Source: Bagarius yarrelli (Eukaryota; Chordata; Actinopteri; Siluriformes; Sisoridae). Taken from it: 64,000 nucleotides of DNA. A program made the position numbers and the translations under genes. Below are positions 36,065 to 46,259 of the stretch, piece after piece. The notes under the pieces are model-generated. The model was not told the origin of the DNA. It searched no databases and saw only the letters and a program-made list of their open reading frames with translations. Location of the stretch: the NCBI GenBank assembly GCA_005784505.1, contig VCAZ01000194.1, positions 62,001-126,000 on the forward strand, read 5' to 3'. Every line of letters starts with the position of its first letter. Position 1 is the stretch's first letter.

Positions 36065-36924
36065 TTTTTTTTTTTTTTTTTTTGTTGTAGTGTTGATTTA
36101 AAATTTATAAGTTATGCAGGTGTAATACCATGACCCATAAATAATTTCCTATACCAAATTCCAATTCAACACTGTTAAGATGGACTCAAGTGTTTGTGGT
36201 CTAAAAAGAGATTAACAAAAAATGTGATGGGGGAGTTCCTCTAATGCAACTATTTACAGCTACATATCAGGAATGATCAGGTTATGGCTTCTTTCCCCCA
36301 TAATGTTGGTTCCTATACAGGTCAAAGTCAAAAGGAAACCACAAAAAGACAAACACTGTACAAACACACACACAGCTACAGGAGAGGTGTGTGTACACAC
36401 ATGCATGGTTACAAAAGACATGACTAACTTTGGAATCACAGATTTCTCTGTCTCTCCAGTCTTTCTGTCTCTCCCTCTTTTTCTCCTGTCTATTTTTTCT
36501 TTCTTTTTCCTGTTTCTCTCTCTTTTGCTTTCTCTCTCTCCTGTCTGTCTCTCTTTCCATTTTTGACCTCTCTATTTTTTTCGCTTTCTACCCCGTCTTT
36601 CTCTCTATCTTTCTCTTTAATGTCTCTCTGTTTCTTTCTTTCTCTCTCCCCCCTGTCTGTTTCTCAGATTTGTCTGTGGATATGAGTGAATTGTCCCCAT
36701 CTGTATTTTATGGTTGTGGTCGAAAGGATGGATGGATGATGCGGGGGATGGGAAGAGGAGAAGGAGTAAGTTACGGTTCTCTTTCTGACACTCCCTCCAT
36801 CATCAGTTTACCTCCGGCTCTTTCTCCTCCTCCTCTTGCATCACCCTTCCCCCCGCCACGCCCACCTTGCCTTGCCCCTCTCAGAACAATTTCCGCCCAT
36901 GAGCTGCAAAAGAACTTCCTCTAA
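24755..36924 (+). CDS. Unidentified single-pass membrane protein, C-terminal exons
   Basis: Three exons join in phase: 24755-24821 (67 nt), 29726-29863 (138 nt) and 36668-36924 (ends TAA). Junctions are CTCAG|, CCT|GTAAGA, GTCAG|, CACAG|GTACAC and TCTCAG|. The first encodes an acidic stretch (NADSDAEQHTSEQEDP). The second encodes one hydrophobic segment of about 20 residues (GVFIAAAIGTMTLMGVIYC) followed by a YNQFYTKH stop-transfer region. The third encodes an 84-residue tail, rich in Gly/Met then Pro/Ser, ending HELQKNFL. This fits a type I or III membrane protein with an acidic outside and a proline-rich cytosolic tail. The N-terminal exons and signal peptide were not found. A possible 35-nt upstream exon (24661-24695) does not join convincingly. 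An AATAAA lies at 37190-37195. I do not recognise the family. Confidence 0.55.
24990..25105 (-). repeat. L2-type LINE tail fragment
   Basis: 'ccttgagtgaaaccaggttt' and 'gggggccagtcctcctcc' match the reverse complement of the L2 3' UTR seen elsewhere in the window. Confidence 0.5.
25330..26597 (+). mobile_element. 3' end of a Ty3/gypsy-type LTR element
   Basis: A polypurine tract TTAAA plus ten G (26136-26150) is followed after three bases by an LTR-like block that begins TGTCA (26154) and ends TGACA (26597), 444 bp, with AATAAA at 26558-26563. The tract and the inverted TGTCA/TGACA ends are the normal 3' boundary of a retroelement. The upstream part (25330-26060) consists of short tandem-like units ('ctggttccgcc' and 'gctggggtctccg'), as seen before the 3' LTR of some fish gypsy elements. 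No gag or pol frame and no 5' LTR are present. It lies in an intron of the membrane-protein gene. Confidence 0.6.
26598..26925 (+). mobile_element. Tc1-like transposase C-terminal scrap
   Basis: Starts at once after the LTR end. Translation shows 'QHDIDPKHIAKI' (second catalytic Asp region of DD34E transposases) and 'PSMFPDLNPIEQLWGILNRK' (the region of the catalytic Glu). The frame then breaks, but 'NNGAHTKY'-like sequence follows near 26880-26915. No inverted repeats were seen. Confidence 0.8.
27000..28190. other. No exon recognised (intron)
   Basis: AT-rich intronic DNA of the membrane-protein gene. Short open frames have no recognised motif. Confidence 0.4.
28198..28455 (-). repeat. Degenerate telomere-like repeat, C-rich on plus strand
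   Basis: Many 'taaccctaa', 'taacccttac' and 'ctaaccctt' units run for about 255 bp, without regular spacing. This resembles vertebrate TTAGGG telomere sequence in decay, read on the minus strand. A G-rich counterpart lies at 47426-47700. Confidence 0.6.
28456..28735 (-). repeat. L2-type LINE 3' tail
   Basis: Begins with the reversed tail 'aattcaattaaattaaattt' and runs through 'cttaaagcagctttacac', 'aatgagcaagccggaggcga' and 'ccagactcaagagggaaccc'. It matches the reverse complement of 45250-45470. Confidence 0.8.
29689..29722 (+). repeat. (GT)n microsatellite at splice acceptor
   Basis: GT-rich tract interrupted by TATG, ending two bases before the CAG acceptor of the transmembrane exon. 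Confidence 0.9.
30857..31022. mobile_element. hAT-like MITE
   Basis: Terminal inverted repeats CAGGGGTCACCAAACTTC and GAATTTGGTGACCCCTG enclose 166 bp with no coding capacity. Flanks acctaaac (30849-30856) and acctagaa (31023-31030) match at six of eight positions, as expected of an old 8-bp hAT target duplication. The family is common in fish. Confidence 0.85.
31035..31215 (+). repeat. tRNA-derived SINE
   Basis: Head 'ctggtagctcagtggttaaa', body 'aaggttcttaacccttaatt' and tail 'actctggataagaacatc'. It begins about a dozen bases after the hAT-like MITE, so the two insertions abut. Confidence 0.75.
31640..31820 (-). repeat. L2-type LINE tail fragment
   Basis: 'caagcagctttacagaac', 'cctggggcgactgtggca' and 'ggtaacccattccatttggg' match the reversed L2 3' UTR. 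Confidence 0.6.
31830..35160. other. No exon recognised (intron)
   Basis: Intronic DNA of the membrane-protein gene. Overlapping open frames of 156 and 152 codons at 33197-33848 (plus strand) are Phe/Leu-rich, have no motif I recognise, and overlap in two frames, which argues against a gene. An unclassified old element is possible. Confidence 0.35.
35172..35370 (-). repeat. tRNA-derived SINE, reversed
   Basis: 'tttacagcatttggcagaca', 'aagggccttgctcaggtgcc' and the reversed head 'taaccaatatgctaccactt' identify the family and orientation. Confidence 0.85.
35821..35858. repeat. Perfect 15-bp inverted repeat
   Basis: Arms atcaaaatgagtggc and gccactcattttgat are perfectly complementary around the 8-base loop taacaaac. 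It could be the relic of a foldback or MITE end, or chance. No function is assigned. Confidence 0.8.
36020..36085. repeat. (TA)n followed by T-rich tract
   Basis: Alternating TA (about 36021-36054), then T-rich sequence to 36083. Confidence 0.9.
36450..36667 (+). repeat. Long polypyrimidine tract before last exon
   Basis: About 200 bases of CT-rich sequence (tctctc and tttct units) lead up to the TTTCTCAG acceptor at 36660-36667 of the membrane-protein gene. It acts as an extended polypyrimidine tract and makes spurious Ser/Leu/Phe frames. Confidence 0.85.
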
Positions 36925-37199
36925 CACACCCACACACCCCACATTTTATGTTTTGTCATAAACAATGTTTATTTGGTTTCATACGGCCTTTAAAATATAT
37001 TACATTGTAATAAACATAATGTTTGGACGGTAAATACTGACAGAAACATTTAAGGTTGTGCGACATTTTGCCCAAACCACTTCTAATGAAATGATTGATA
37101 TAATGTGAATAGTTATGTGTTATTCAGTGTTTTTAATTTCCTAAAATTAAAAGTGTAATTTATGTTTATTGCCTGAACGTTGAACAACAAATAAAAATC

Positions 37200-37950
37200 A
37201 CTTTGTAAACACACTGCCCCTTTTTTTATATTCAGTGTTTTTTCTGTATTTGAAGTTGTTTAATATGCACATAAATGTCACTTATTGTAATTTGCTCCAG
37301 GGAGAGACAAAACACCCCACCCCACCTTCAGGAAAAGAGATCAAATTTAAGTATTGGGTATGTTTATGAAAATAGACAATGCACAGTAGATGGCCAACCA
37401 GAATAAGCGTTTTACTCCCCCCACGTACTCTCGGGGTGTATTAGCAGTTTTTGAGTGAGTATTTTCAATAAGTAAAGCAAGCAAGCTTTGTCTTTTCAGT
37501 TAATTAGATTTATGGCTTGCAATCGTCAGATAATCTAGGAGAAACATATAGTTAAATTAATTCATATTTACAAAAGGAAATGTAGTTTTTATTAACATAA
37601 AGGCATTTGTTACCCACAATGATTTTAAGCAGCAAAAATATCAAGACTGTTAGTCTGTTCTTATTAGTTAAATGCTACACAGTACCACACTGTATTTTAG
37701 AAATTGTTAAGCAATTTTTATTAATTCTTTTCTTTCTTTTTAGTTTAAACATGAGGACGCCATATTATTTTGTTTCTATTGTTTAACGTTTTAGCTTAAA
37801 CAACTATCTAAATGTCCTGTTTTTTACATTTACATCATTGTCACAAGTCATAGGATGAGGTTTGGATGCAAATGCATTTGCAGTAAAATTTGCAAATAAA
37901 AACAGAAAAACAATTTGAAAAACATGAAAACAAAACATAAACCTAATTTA
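37200..37950. other. No gene seen
   Basis: AT-rich DNA after the poly(A) signal of the membrane-protein gene. Nothing recognised. Confidence 0.4.
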
Positions 37951-37964
37951 AAGAACCTGACCTG

Positions 37965-38640
37965 CTTCCAAGCCGGGCTGCCTGAGCTCTCCCAGTCATA
38001 AAGTCCAGGATCCAGTTGCAGAGGGAGGTGTTCAGGCCCAGCAGGTAAGCTTCTTGATCAGGAGCTGAGGAATGACTATGCTGTATGCTGAACTGAAGAC
38101 TATGAACAGCATTCGTAATAAGTGTCCTTATTGCTTAGATATGTAAAGGCCAAATGGAGATTTGGGGCAAACAAAAATCTAAAAAGAATGGGTCCAGTAA
38201 AGGTGGCAGCAGGATCTTGATGTGCCTTATGACAAGACTTTTGAAGCACTCCATCACAATGGGTGTGAAGGCTACGGGACAGTAGTCATTGAGGCAGTAG
38301 ACTGTCAACTTCTTTAGCATGGGGACAATGGTAGCGGATTTAAGGGACATAGAAGTGCATCAGAGAGAGAGGCGTCACTGTCAAAAACAGGTGAAGTTGT
38401 CCTGTAGTTAGTAATCATGCCATGCCACATGTGCAGAGTGTCCTCGTTTTCTTGAAAGAGGCCGTGGATTCTTTTGGCATATGCATGCTTGGCCTCTCTG
38501 ACGGCTTGGGACAGTTTGGCTCTTGCTGTTTTCAGGGCCGTCTTGTCCATGCTCTGAAGGTGAAGTCTTTAGACTTCAGCAGTGACGCACGTTTGTGGTC
38601 TTTCACAGCATCTGGTTTGAGCGTGTGGTAAGACAATCTT
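37965..38640 (-). mobile_element. LINE fragment, RT entry region
   Basis: Minus-strand translation gives 'ALKTARAKLSQAVREAKHAY' (38550-38480), then past a shift 'SATIVPMLKKLTVYCLNDY' (the RT 'NDYRPV' entry block, 38350-38260), then 'LLDPFFLDF'. The linker matches the copy at 18980-19690. Frameshifts and gaps mark it as dead. Confidence 0.75.
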
Positions 38641-39099
38641 AAATACAGTCATAAACAAGATGAAGTTCTTGCAACATCTTGTGTTGAGGTAAACACACAT
38701 GCCACCAGTGCAAGACATCCCACCAGTGCAAGGCACTAAGACATGTTTCTGTAAAAACAAAAACACATCAGTCTCTAAATTCAGGTCATGTAGTTTGCTG
38801 GGCTTGAAGTGAGCTGTCTCTAGTTTTATGGGCTCGACGCATTAAAACACTTGCACTATTACATTGCTCTTGCGCAGACTTGTTAAACACTGGTGCAAAG
38901 TCCCTGTGCCGTTTACACTTACAAACATATTTGCGCATATGTATAAAACACATGCAGACACTACATTTACCTGTGTACATTTACACCTGTACAGGTAATG
39001 CACTTTCATCTGAGAGATTGCATTGTAGGGGTTTATTTGGAATCTGGCATGTGATTACACACAGCTATACGTCTCATCAAGGCCTGATGCGAAAGGCCA

Positions 39100-40115
39100 G
39101 TTTAATAAAATTGAGCAATGTGTGAAGGAAATAAGGGATTGGATGCTATGCAATTTCCTCTTGCTTAACCCTGACAAGACGGAGGTTCTGGTTCTAGGAC
39201 CACAGGTAGCTAAAAGTAAGCTTCCGGATCACACCTTAACCCTAGACAGTCTTTCTGTTTCACCGAGTGCAACAGTAAAAGATCTGGGTGTGATTTTAGA
39301 CTCCAATCTCTCATTTGAAGCCCATGTCGACAATATTAGCAGGATAGCGTTTTATCATCTCAGAAATATCGCTAAAATAAGAAATATCTTGTCACTTAAT
39401 GATGCAGAAAAATTAGTTCATGCGTTTATCACATCCAGGCTGGATTACTGTAACGCTTTACTGTCTGGATGTTCAACTAGGTGCATTAATAAAGTTCAGT
39501 TAGTCCAGAACGCAGCAGCGAGAGTCCTCACTAAAACTAAAAAAGATATGAGCACATCACGCCGGTCTTATCCACACTGCATTGGCTCCCAGTGAGACAC
39601 CGCATTGATTTTAAAATACTACTTTTAACCTATCTAAAGCTCTAAATGGTCTCGCGCCGGAGTACCTAAGTGAACTTCTAGTGTCTTACGTTCCACCACG
39701 CCTACTTCGATCAAAGGATGCAGGCTGTCTGTCAGTACCGCGCATTATAAAAACTACAGCGGGGGCGGAGCCTTTTCGTACAGAGCCCCCAAAGCTATGG
39801 AATAGCCTCCCTATGTATGTTCGAAAAATCAGACACAGTCTCAGTGTTTAAGTCCAGGTTAAAAACTAACTTATTTATTTAATCAAGCATTTTGTATTGA
39901 TTCCCCTTAGATAAAGGAGCAAATCTGGGGGACTCATGGGTGTTGAGTATTATGGTGATCTGGTATGTTTAGATGCTGTCTTCCCCTCTCTTATTGATAA
40001 TGTTGTTGATGATGAGAGCGGCTGGTTGCTTAACATATCAGGGAGCCCTCATGTCTGCGTTCTTCTTTTAGTTATGTTGTCCTAGTTAGTCTTGCCGGAG
40101 TCCATCCTATTTCTG
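39100..40115 (+). mobile_element. L2-type LINE, RT C-terminal part and 3' UTR
   Basis: A 157-codon frame (39122-39595) holds 'NFLLLNPDKTEVLVLG', 'VKDLGVILDSNLSFEAHVDN' and 'LDYCNALLSG', the region after the catalytic YADD in L2-type RTs. The coding continues out of frame to about 39880. The 3' UTR block 'cctagttagtcttgccggag' (40081) matches 44871. The (TTGAA)n tail is missing. Confidence 0.8.
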
Positions 40116-40639
40116 GCAATGTAGTCTGAAAATCCTTTTGCTTTGTGGCAACAAACTCGTATGCTCCATGAAGGCCAACAGCTGGATGCAAATATGATTA
40201 AAAAGTTTTTAAAAGAAGTTCTCTTTATTTGAGACCATCAAAGCCTCTTTAATTAAGTTTAAGACTTTAATTTTAATTAATTTAAATGTTCAAAGTCAAT
40301 GTTTTAAAATCATTTTTGTCATACCTTTCGACATTAACATAACATAAATTTAACTGTGTAGTGGTGCACAGTAACTAGAGGCAACTTCTTTTTGTAGTCT
40401 GTGCATGAAGAATCCTCAGATGTGGAACATGTGGAAGCGGAGGTTGATACAGGTGGTACCGAAGATGAGTGGCCAGCACAGTCCTTAAGGTGTTGCATAA
40501 AGGCAGAAATTCAAACATGTGCAGCAAATGCTCAAACCTCAATGACCGAGCTACCAGCAACAAGGGACTCTTATGCCATAGGAACAGCCCATTGGAAAAA
40601 AAATTGGCCAGGCCACTACCACTTTTCGTCCTTTAGCAG

Positions 40640-41473
40640 ATGCCCAAGCCTCTCCTAGCAAACAACACAAAAACCTCCACCATAGCATCAATGCCTTCGC
40701 CTTGCAGGAACTGCTGACACACTCCAGCCACATGAGGTCTAGCATTGTCTTGCATTAGGAGGATCCCAGGGGCAACCGCACTGGCATATGGTCTCACAAG
40801 GGGTCTGAGGATCTCATCTCGGTACCTAATGGCAATCAGGCTACCTCTGGCGAGCACATGGAGGGCTGTGCGGCCCTCCAAAGAAATGCCACCCCACACC
40901 ATTACTGACCCACTGACAAACCGGTCATGCTGGAGGATGTTGCAGGCAGCAGAACGTTCTCCACGGCGTCTCCAAACTCTGTCACGTCTGTCACATGTGC
41001 TCAGTGTGAACCTGCTTTCAGCCTTTGTGACGTGCACAGTGGCGAATTTGCCATTCGTGGTGTTCCCTGGCAAAGCCAAACGTCCTGCATGGTGTTGGGC
41101 TGTAAGCACAACCCCCACCTGTGGACGTCGGGCCCTCATACCACCTCATGGAGTCTGTTTCTGACCATTTGAACAGACACATGCACATTTGTGGCCTGCT
41201 GGAGGTCATTTGCAGGGCTCTGGCAGTGCTCCTCCTGTTCCTCCTTGCACAAAGGCGGAGGTAGGTAGGTCGGTCCTGCTGCTGGGTTGTTGCCCTCCTA
41301 CGGCCTCCTCCAAGTCTCCTGATTTGTACTGGCCTGTCTCTGGTAGCGCTCCATGCTCTGGACACTACACTGACAGACACAGCAAACCTTCTTGCCACAG
41401 CTCGCATTGATGTGACATCCTGGATGAGCTGCACTACCTGAGCCACTTGTGTGGGTTGCAGACTCCGTCTCAT
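40640..41473 (-). pseudogene. Tc1-like transposase relic
   Basis: The N-terminal helix-turn-helix (41473-41250, 'RRSLQPTQVAQVVQLIQD', then 'AVARRFAVSVSVVSRAWSAT') is in one frame. The catalytic part (40633-41139) is in another, with 'GSVMVWGGISLEGRT' and 'LLMQDNARPHVA' (second catalytic Asp). The 'SPDLNPIE' block with the catalytic Glu is missing: sequence after 'EGIDAMVEV' departs from the family. It therefore lacks at least one catalytic residue and cannot act. Inverted repeats were not identified. Confidence 0.85.
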
Positions 41474-41908
41474 GCTATAATTTCAGTTAAAAATGAGTGT
41501 ACTAATTAAATTTGCTGGATTTATTGTATATGTATTTTTAAACCAATGGTCCACATAGTTATATTGTTGCACTGGCCTGAATAAACTTTTTGAAATAAAT
41601 GAATTTTTTTTTCTTTATATTTCAGCTGTTCAAGACAACAGGTATTTATTTGCTGGTTGATCCACTGCTGTCAGTCTAGTTTATGGAGGCCTACCAGCAT
41701 GTTTTATCTCTGAAACACTCTTCAACTGCTTAGTTAACGGACCATGAGCAGATGAGCAGACCTATCATTGAGGATATTGCAGATAATGAGCTATAAAAAA
41801 AACTAAAGGTATGTGGGTGCTTTCTACTTGTGGTATGTATGATTTATTTTGTAAGACATGCTTATTTTTTTTACATTTAAAAATATGAATTAATTTTTCT
41901 GAATCCAG

Positions 41909-42975
41909 AACACACTGGAAGAGCTTCAGAAATCTACCGAGCCTTTGATAGATTACTTAACTACTGTTGGCTGCCTAAGACCTCTTACAAGTTTAGTGGA
42001 CAAAAATCAGTTAGTAGAGGATGTTTCTAATGTTTTCGGGGAGTTTCACCATGTCCGTGGTCTTTTTAAAAGTACATCTTGTCTCAGTGAACACTGTTCT
42101 TTGTCAGTCAAGTGAACAATTTTGGAATTTCATTACTTTATCTACTCTTTTATGTCTATCTCAGTAGTAAAAAGCAATAATGTCAAGGGATTAAAGGAAT
42201 ACTGTTTAACAGTGGAGGGTTGGATTCTCTTTTCTGCTTTAATGTTGAATACTTGGTTTAGAGATGGATTAAAACACTTGGAGTGCTCCAGAAGATCCAG
42301 CAATATCCTGAAGCTTTTTATGCTGCCTTTCGCTACAGTCCAAGGAATCTAACAGCAGATGTCATCGATGGGCTGACATGGGGAGCAATAGGAAAGTGGA
42401 TGAGAACCGAGTGGTTACCTATTTCAAGGTGGGCTTTTTAGTGTTAAAATCTTTTGGACATTTTAGAATACTTTAACTAATGAGATATCCCAATTGTTGT
42501 TTAAAATTTATGATACAAGAACAGACGAGTTGTTTTTTGTCAGTATGTTTGTTGATTGAGAATCAAACCTATAGTTAAGGCATTGTGAACTTTATTCACC
42601 AGTTGAGCAGTTAAGGAAGACTGTTTTGTTTTATCTTCTGTGCTTGCCCTGTTGATTAGTGTTTAATGCCACAGTATACAAGCAGTAGTTATTATTCTTG
42701 CCAACAGGTTTGTTTTACCTGCTGCATTTCCATCAGAAGAGGATGGGCCAACAAAGCTGGAGGACATTTTAACATTCTCGACAGGATCAAATGTGGTGTC
42801 ACCTATTGATTTTACTCTTCAGCCATCTTTGGAATTCCCTTTATAATAAAGGAAAAATATCCAGCTAACATCTGCATCAACTGCCTTTGCCTTTTATCCA
42901 CAAAATGTATGAGGACTTTAAAAACAACATTAATTTCGGAATACAAAACACTCAACAGTTTTGGATTGTAGTAGA
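41909..42975 (+). pseudogene. HECT-domain (G2E3-like) E3 ligase pseudogene
   Basis: Three exon-like blocks lie at 41909-42060, 42165-42428 and 42708-42975, bounded by AG and GT signals. The translation shows 'STEPLIDYLTTVGCLRPL', 'VLQKIQQYPEAFYAAFRYSP', 'EDILTFSTGSNVVSPI', and a HECT C-lobe end with 'ANICINCLCLP' (candidate catalytic Cys) and 'NFGIQNTQQF'. This is the pattern of the fish proteins annotated as G2/M-phase-specific E3 ubiquitin ligase-like, which join ubiquitin to targets through a thioester Cys. One base is missing before VLQK (about 42272). There is a TAA after 'LEFPL' (about 42846), and another shift occurs within the C-lobe. It is a decayed copy. The N-terminal domains are absent. 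Confidence 0.7.
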
Positions 42976-42999
42976 TAATGGAAACCATTTTGTTTAAGT

Positions 43000-44000
43000 G
43001 TTTTGCTCAAATCCCTGTTTTACTTTCGTTAAAAGTGGTTACAAACATGCACTTATTTTATATTAAGCATTTTCAGTATTTATAGTACTTTATCATAACC
43101 TCTGTTAATGAGGTAGCCTTGTTAGAAAGTGTTCTTAGTGCAATTATACTGTAATGAGAATAGGCGTTTACTTCTGTTTTCACTAAAATTGCACTACTAT
43201 GCACTTTAAAGAGATTGGTGAAAATGATAATTTGATAAATTTTGTTAAACAGTACATTAAAAGCTATTAAATTATAAATGAAAAGAGCAAACAACATTTT
43301 CCTTGTGTATACAGAATTTTCAGTTTACTTTTTAGCATCTTCCATAATGATAACCCTTCTTCACGTGACTCACTAAGTTTGACTTATAATAAATAAGTTT
43401 ACAATAACTGTCTTGTTTCAAAAAACTGCAAAGGTGTCATGTGTCTTTCTGTAGAAAGCGTGTGGTTATTCCACTGGTTTCCCTGACAGCCCTTTGGATT
43501 TGTGGCAGGTAAACATAACGTAAGACTAACAGTGAGTCAGGAATAAAATGATTTTTCATGAAACTGAACAAGTCTGAGAAATAGTATATCACCACATGGT
43601 TATGTTCAGCCTAAAGCCTCCCTGTCCTCTGGTTGTGAACACTGGGTCTATTGTGTGATTAAAACTCACGTCCCAGCTGCGCTTAGCTATTTTGTCCAAC
43701 TTAATTTTTTCACAATTACAAACGCAGCCCACAAAGAAAGAATGACAGAAGCGACTTAACTAAATACAGGGGTGTATATTGATGATATAACTGTTTGGTC
43801 TGTGCACACCCTTAATAACAAACATGGAGATTTGATATTAATGTTAGGGCAACTTACCATTATCTAAGCCAAAGAAAGCGCATCAGCTACCACATTATCA
43901 ATAATTTTTTTTGTATCTTATTTCTATGTTGTAGTTCTGCAGAATAAGAGACCATCACATCAGCTCTGATTATAGTTGTACATGCGTATAAGAAAAGCAA
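43000..44000. other. No gene seen
   Basis: AT-rich DNA. 43,700-44,010 may belong to the gypsy element that ends here, but no coding block was recognised. Confidence 0.4.
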
Positions 44001-44016
44001 GTGGGTTATAATTTGT

Positions 44017-44983
44017 TTAGACAGTAACCAGATGAGTTCTGAAATCGAGATATACGAAGCGTTGAAGTGCCAACAACAAAGCTAAAGCTTTCTTCTCAAT
44101 GGTACAGTAGTTGCGCTGGTGTCTTTGAAACGTTTTAGAAAAATAACAGACAGAATGGTCAATCCCATTCCTTCCCTCCTGCAAAAGCACCGCACCAACA
44201 CCCATATTACTTATATTCACTTCCAGTTTAAATGGTATGGAAAAATCTGGAGCTGACAACACACACTTGTGACTAAACAAACATCTCTGAGGGACTTAGT
44301 AGGGTAGTTAACGGAGCAGCAACCAAAGAGAAATTACTGCAAATACCTGCCAGTAATAACTGGCCATCCCTGAAATACTGCGCAATTCGTGTCTGGCCGT
44401 TGGTACAGAAAATTCACTAGTTCACTGCATTAATAAACTTCAGTTGCATTAATAAAGTTCAGTTAGTCCAGAACGCAGCAGCGAGAGTTCTCAACAAAAC
44501 TAAAAGATATAAGCACATCACGCCGGTCTTATCCACACTGCATTGGCTCCCAGTAAGATACAGTATTGATTTTAAAATACTACTTTTAACATATAAAGCG
44601 CTAAATGGTCTCACGCCGCAGTACCTAAGTGAACTTTTAGTGTCTTACGTTCCACCACGCCTGTCTGTCAGTACCGCGTGATAAAAAAGTAGATAAAGGA
44701 GCAAATCTGGGGGACTGATGGGTGTTGAGTATTATGGTGATCTGGTATGTTTAGATGCTGTCTTCCCCTCTCTTATTGATCACGGTGTTGATGATGAGAG
44801 CGGCTGGTTGCTTAACATATCAGGGAGCCCTCATGTCTGTTTCCCTCTGGTTCTCCTTTTAGTTATGCTGTCCTAGTTAGTCTTGCCGGAGTCCATCCTT
44901 GCACTCTACATTATTCACTTAATCACTCCAAACCATGTGATTACATTGTCACTTAACTGTTTTCCTTCTTTTTTGTCTTTCTT

Positions 44984-45022
<39 letters not shown>

Positions 45023-46210
45023 TGAGCTACATATGCCACAACGGAGCTGCCGGTGATCCAGACCCCATCTCCACCCCGGACCTGTCGGACCCTTCCCTGT
45101 GACCTGCTCCAGTGGATGATACATCACCAGGGTGACCAAGGACGTCCCACTCCGCCATAAAAGACGTTCCAGCTGTTCTTTAAGGACTAATGATTTAAGT
45201 TGCTCTCACACACACAATGTAACCACTCAATTCCTGCTACCTGTTTTTCACCCAAATGAGGATGTGTTCTCTGTTGAGTCTGGTTCCTCTCAAGGTTTCT
45301 TCCTATTTCCATCTTAGGGAGTTTTTCCTTGCCACTGTCGCCCCCGGCTTGCTCATCAGGGACTAACTGATTTTTGTCTCATTAATTTTCTTTGATTGTG
45401 TAAAGCTGCTTTGTGACAATCACCATTATAAAAAGCGCTATACAAATAAAATTGAATTGAATTGAATTAATCGCTGAAATTTTTGCTGACAGCGGGTGCA
45501 CTTGACCTTGTGTCATCTGATTCTGTACTAAAAGACAAGGGGAACTCCACGTACTGATAGTTGGGAGACCTAGGCCTTCTTCAAATAAATAGTGTCTTTT
45601 ATTTCTAATAATGTTTTGCTTAGCGGCATTAACTCTGTAAGTGTGTCATTTATCGGCTGCGAGTTACTTACATTAATGTCATGCTGCAGTACGTTCATTC
45701 TCATGAAGGGAAAGTCACCTAAAATAGTGGGAAATTTCCACAGAGGCTTGTCAATGTCCTGTTTTGCTCAGGTTTAAGGTGAGCTAAACATTTTCCTAAG
45801 TCTGCAAGAGTTTCAGAATTTGTTAACCATGTTGACAATAAGGGAGTACCTTCTGTAAACATACCCTTCAGGTCCACGTCATGCTGCTCCACTGAAGGGT
45901 CTCGTCGCCCAAGCCACAGCTACTGGAAAAACTATGTCACTTCGACTTTTCTGGGTGATGGATTTTGTACTAGGGTCATTTCTTCTAGTTTGGTAGGCTT
46001 TTAACATGTTGATGCGGCAATTTATTTTGGCACTTTCTATGGGGAGTTCTCACTACAGAATCTGTCTCACTCTTTCTCTCTAGGATCTCATATGGCCCAT
46101 GAAATCGTGCGGTTAATGCAGATCTCGGAACTGGAAGTAACACCAACACTTGATCGCCCACTGCAAAAGATCTAGACACTGCATTTAAGTCATGCCGCTC
46201 TTTCATCTGC
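44017..46210 (-). mobile_element. Ty3/gypsy element with integrase before RT (Gmr1-like), broken
   Basis: Read on the minus strand, in order: (1) integrase C-terminal region, 46206-45985, 'AVGDQVLVLLPVP' and 'ARFHGPYEI'; (2) a spacer and start of RT, about 45750-45478, with 'QHDINV' and, in a shifted frame, 'STWSSPCLLV'; (3) a plus-strand L2 LINE at 44420-45472; (4) end of RT and RNase H, 44418-44017, with 'LSAPDFSIPFKLEV', 'GVGAVLLQEGRNG' and 'CTIEKKALALLLALQRF'. In ordinary Ty3/gypsy pol, integrase follows RNase H. Integrase first is the order known from Gmr1-like elements. The RT middle, including the YxDD site, is missing at the L2 insertion. No LTRs were identified. Stops and shifts show it is dead. 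Confidence 0.75.
44425..45472 (+). mobile_element. L2-type LINE 3' end with (TTGAA)n tail
   Basis: Starts with the RT C-terminal block 'attaataaagttcagttagt' (matches 39485). It continues through the 3' UTR with (TC)n at 44985-45016 and 'gagtctggttcctctcaagg', and ends 'gcgctatacaaataaaattg' plus three TTGAA-type units, the normal L2 tail. It is the insertion that interrupts the gypsy element and is 5'-truncated, as is usual for LINEs. Confidence 0.85.
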
Positions 46211-46259
46211 TTTTGAGCTTTAGACAGAGATTCTCGGGCCAGGAAACAATTGTTATAGA

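Noticed and set aside
36282..36924. Serine/phenylalanine-rich frames before the last membrane-protein exon and an Arg/Glu-rich minus frame
   Set aside because: Polypyrimidine tract. Only the part from the acceptor at 36668 is supported.
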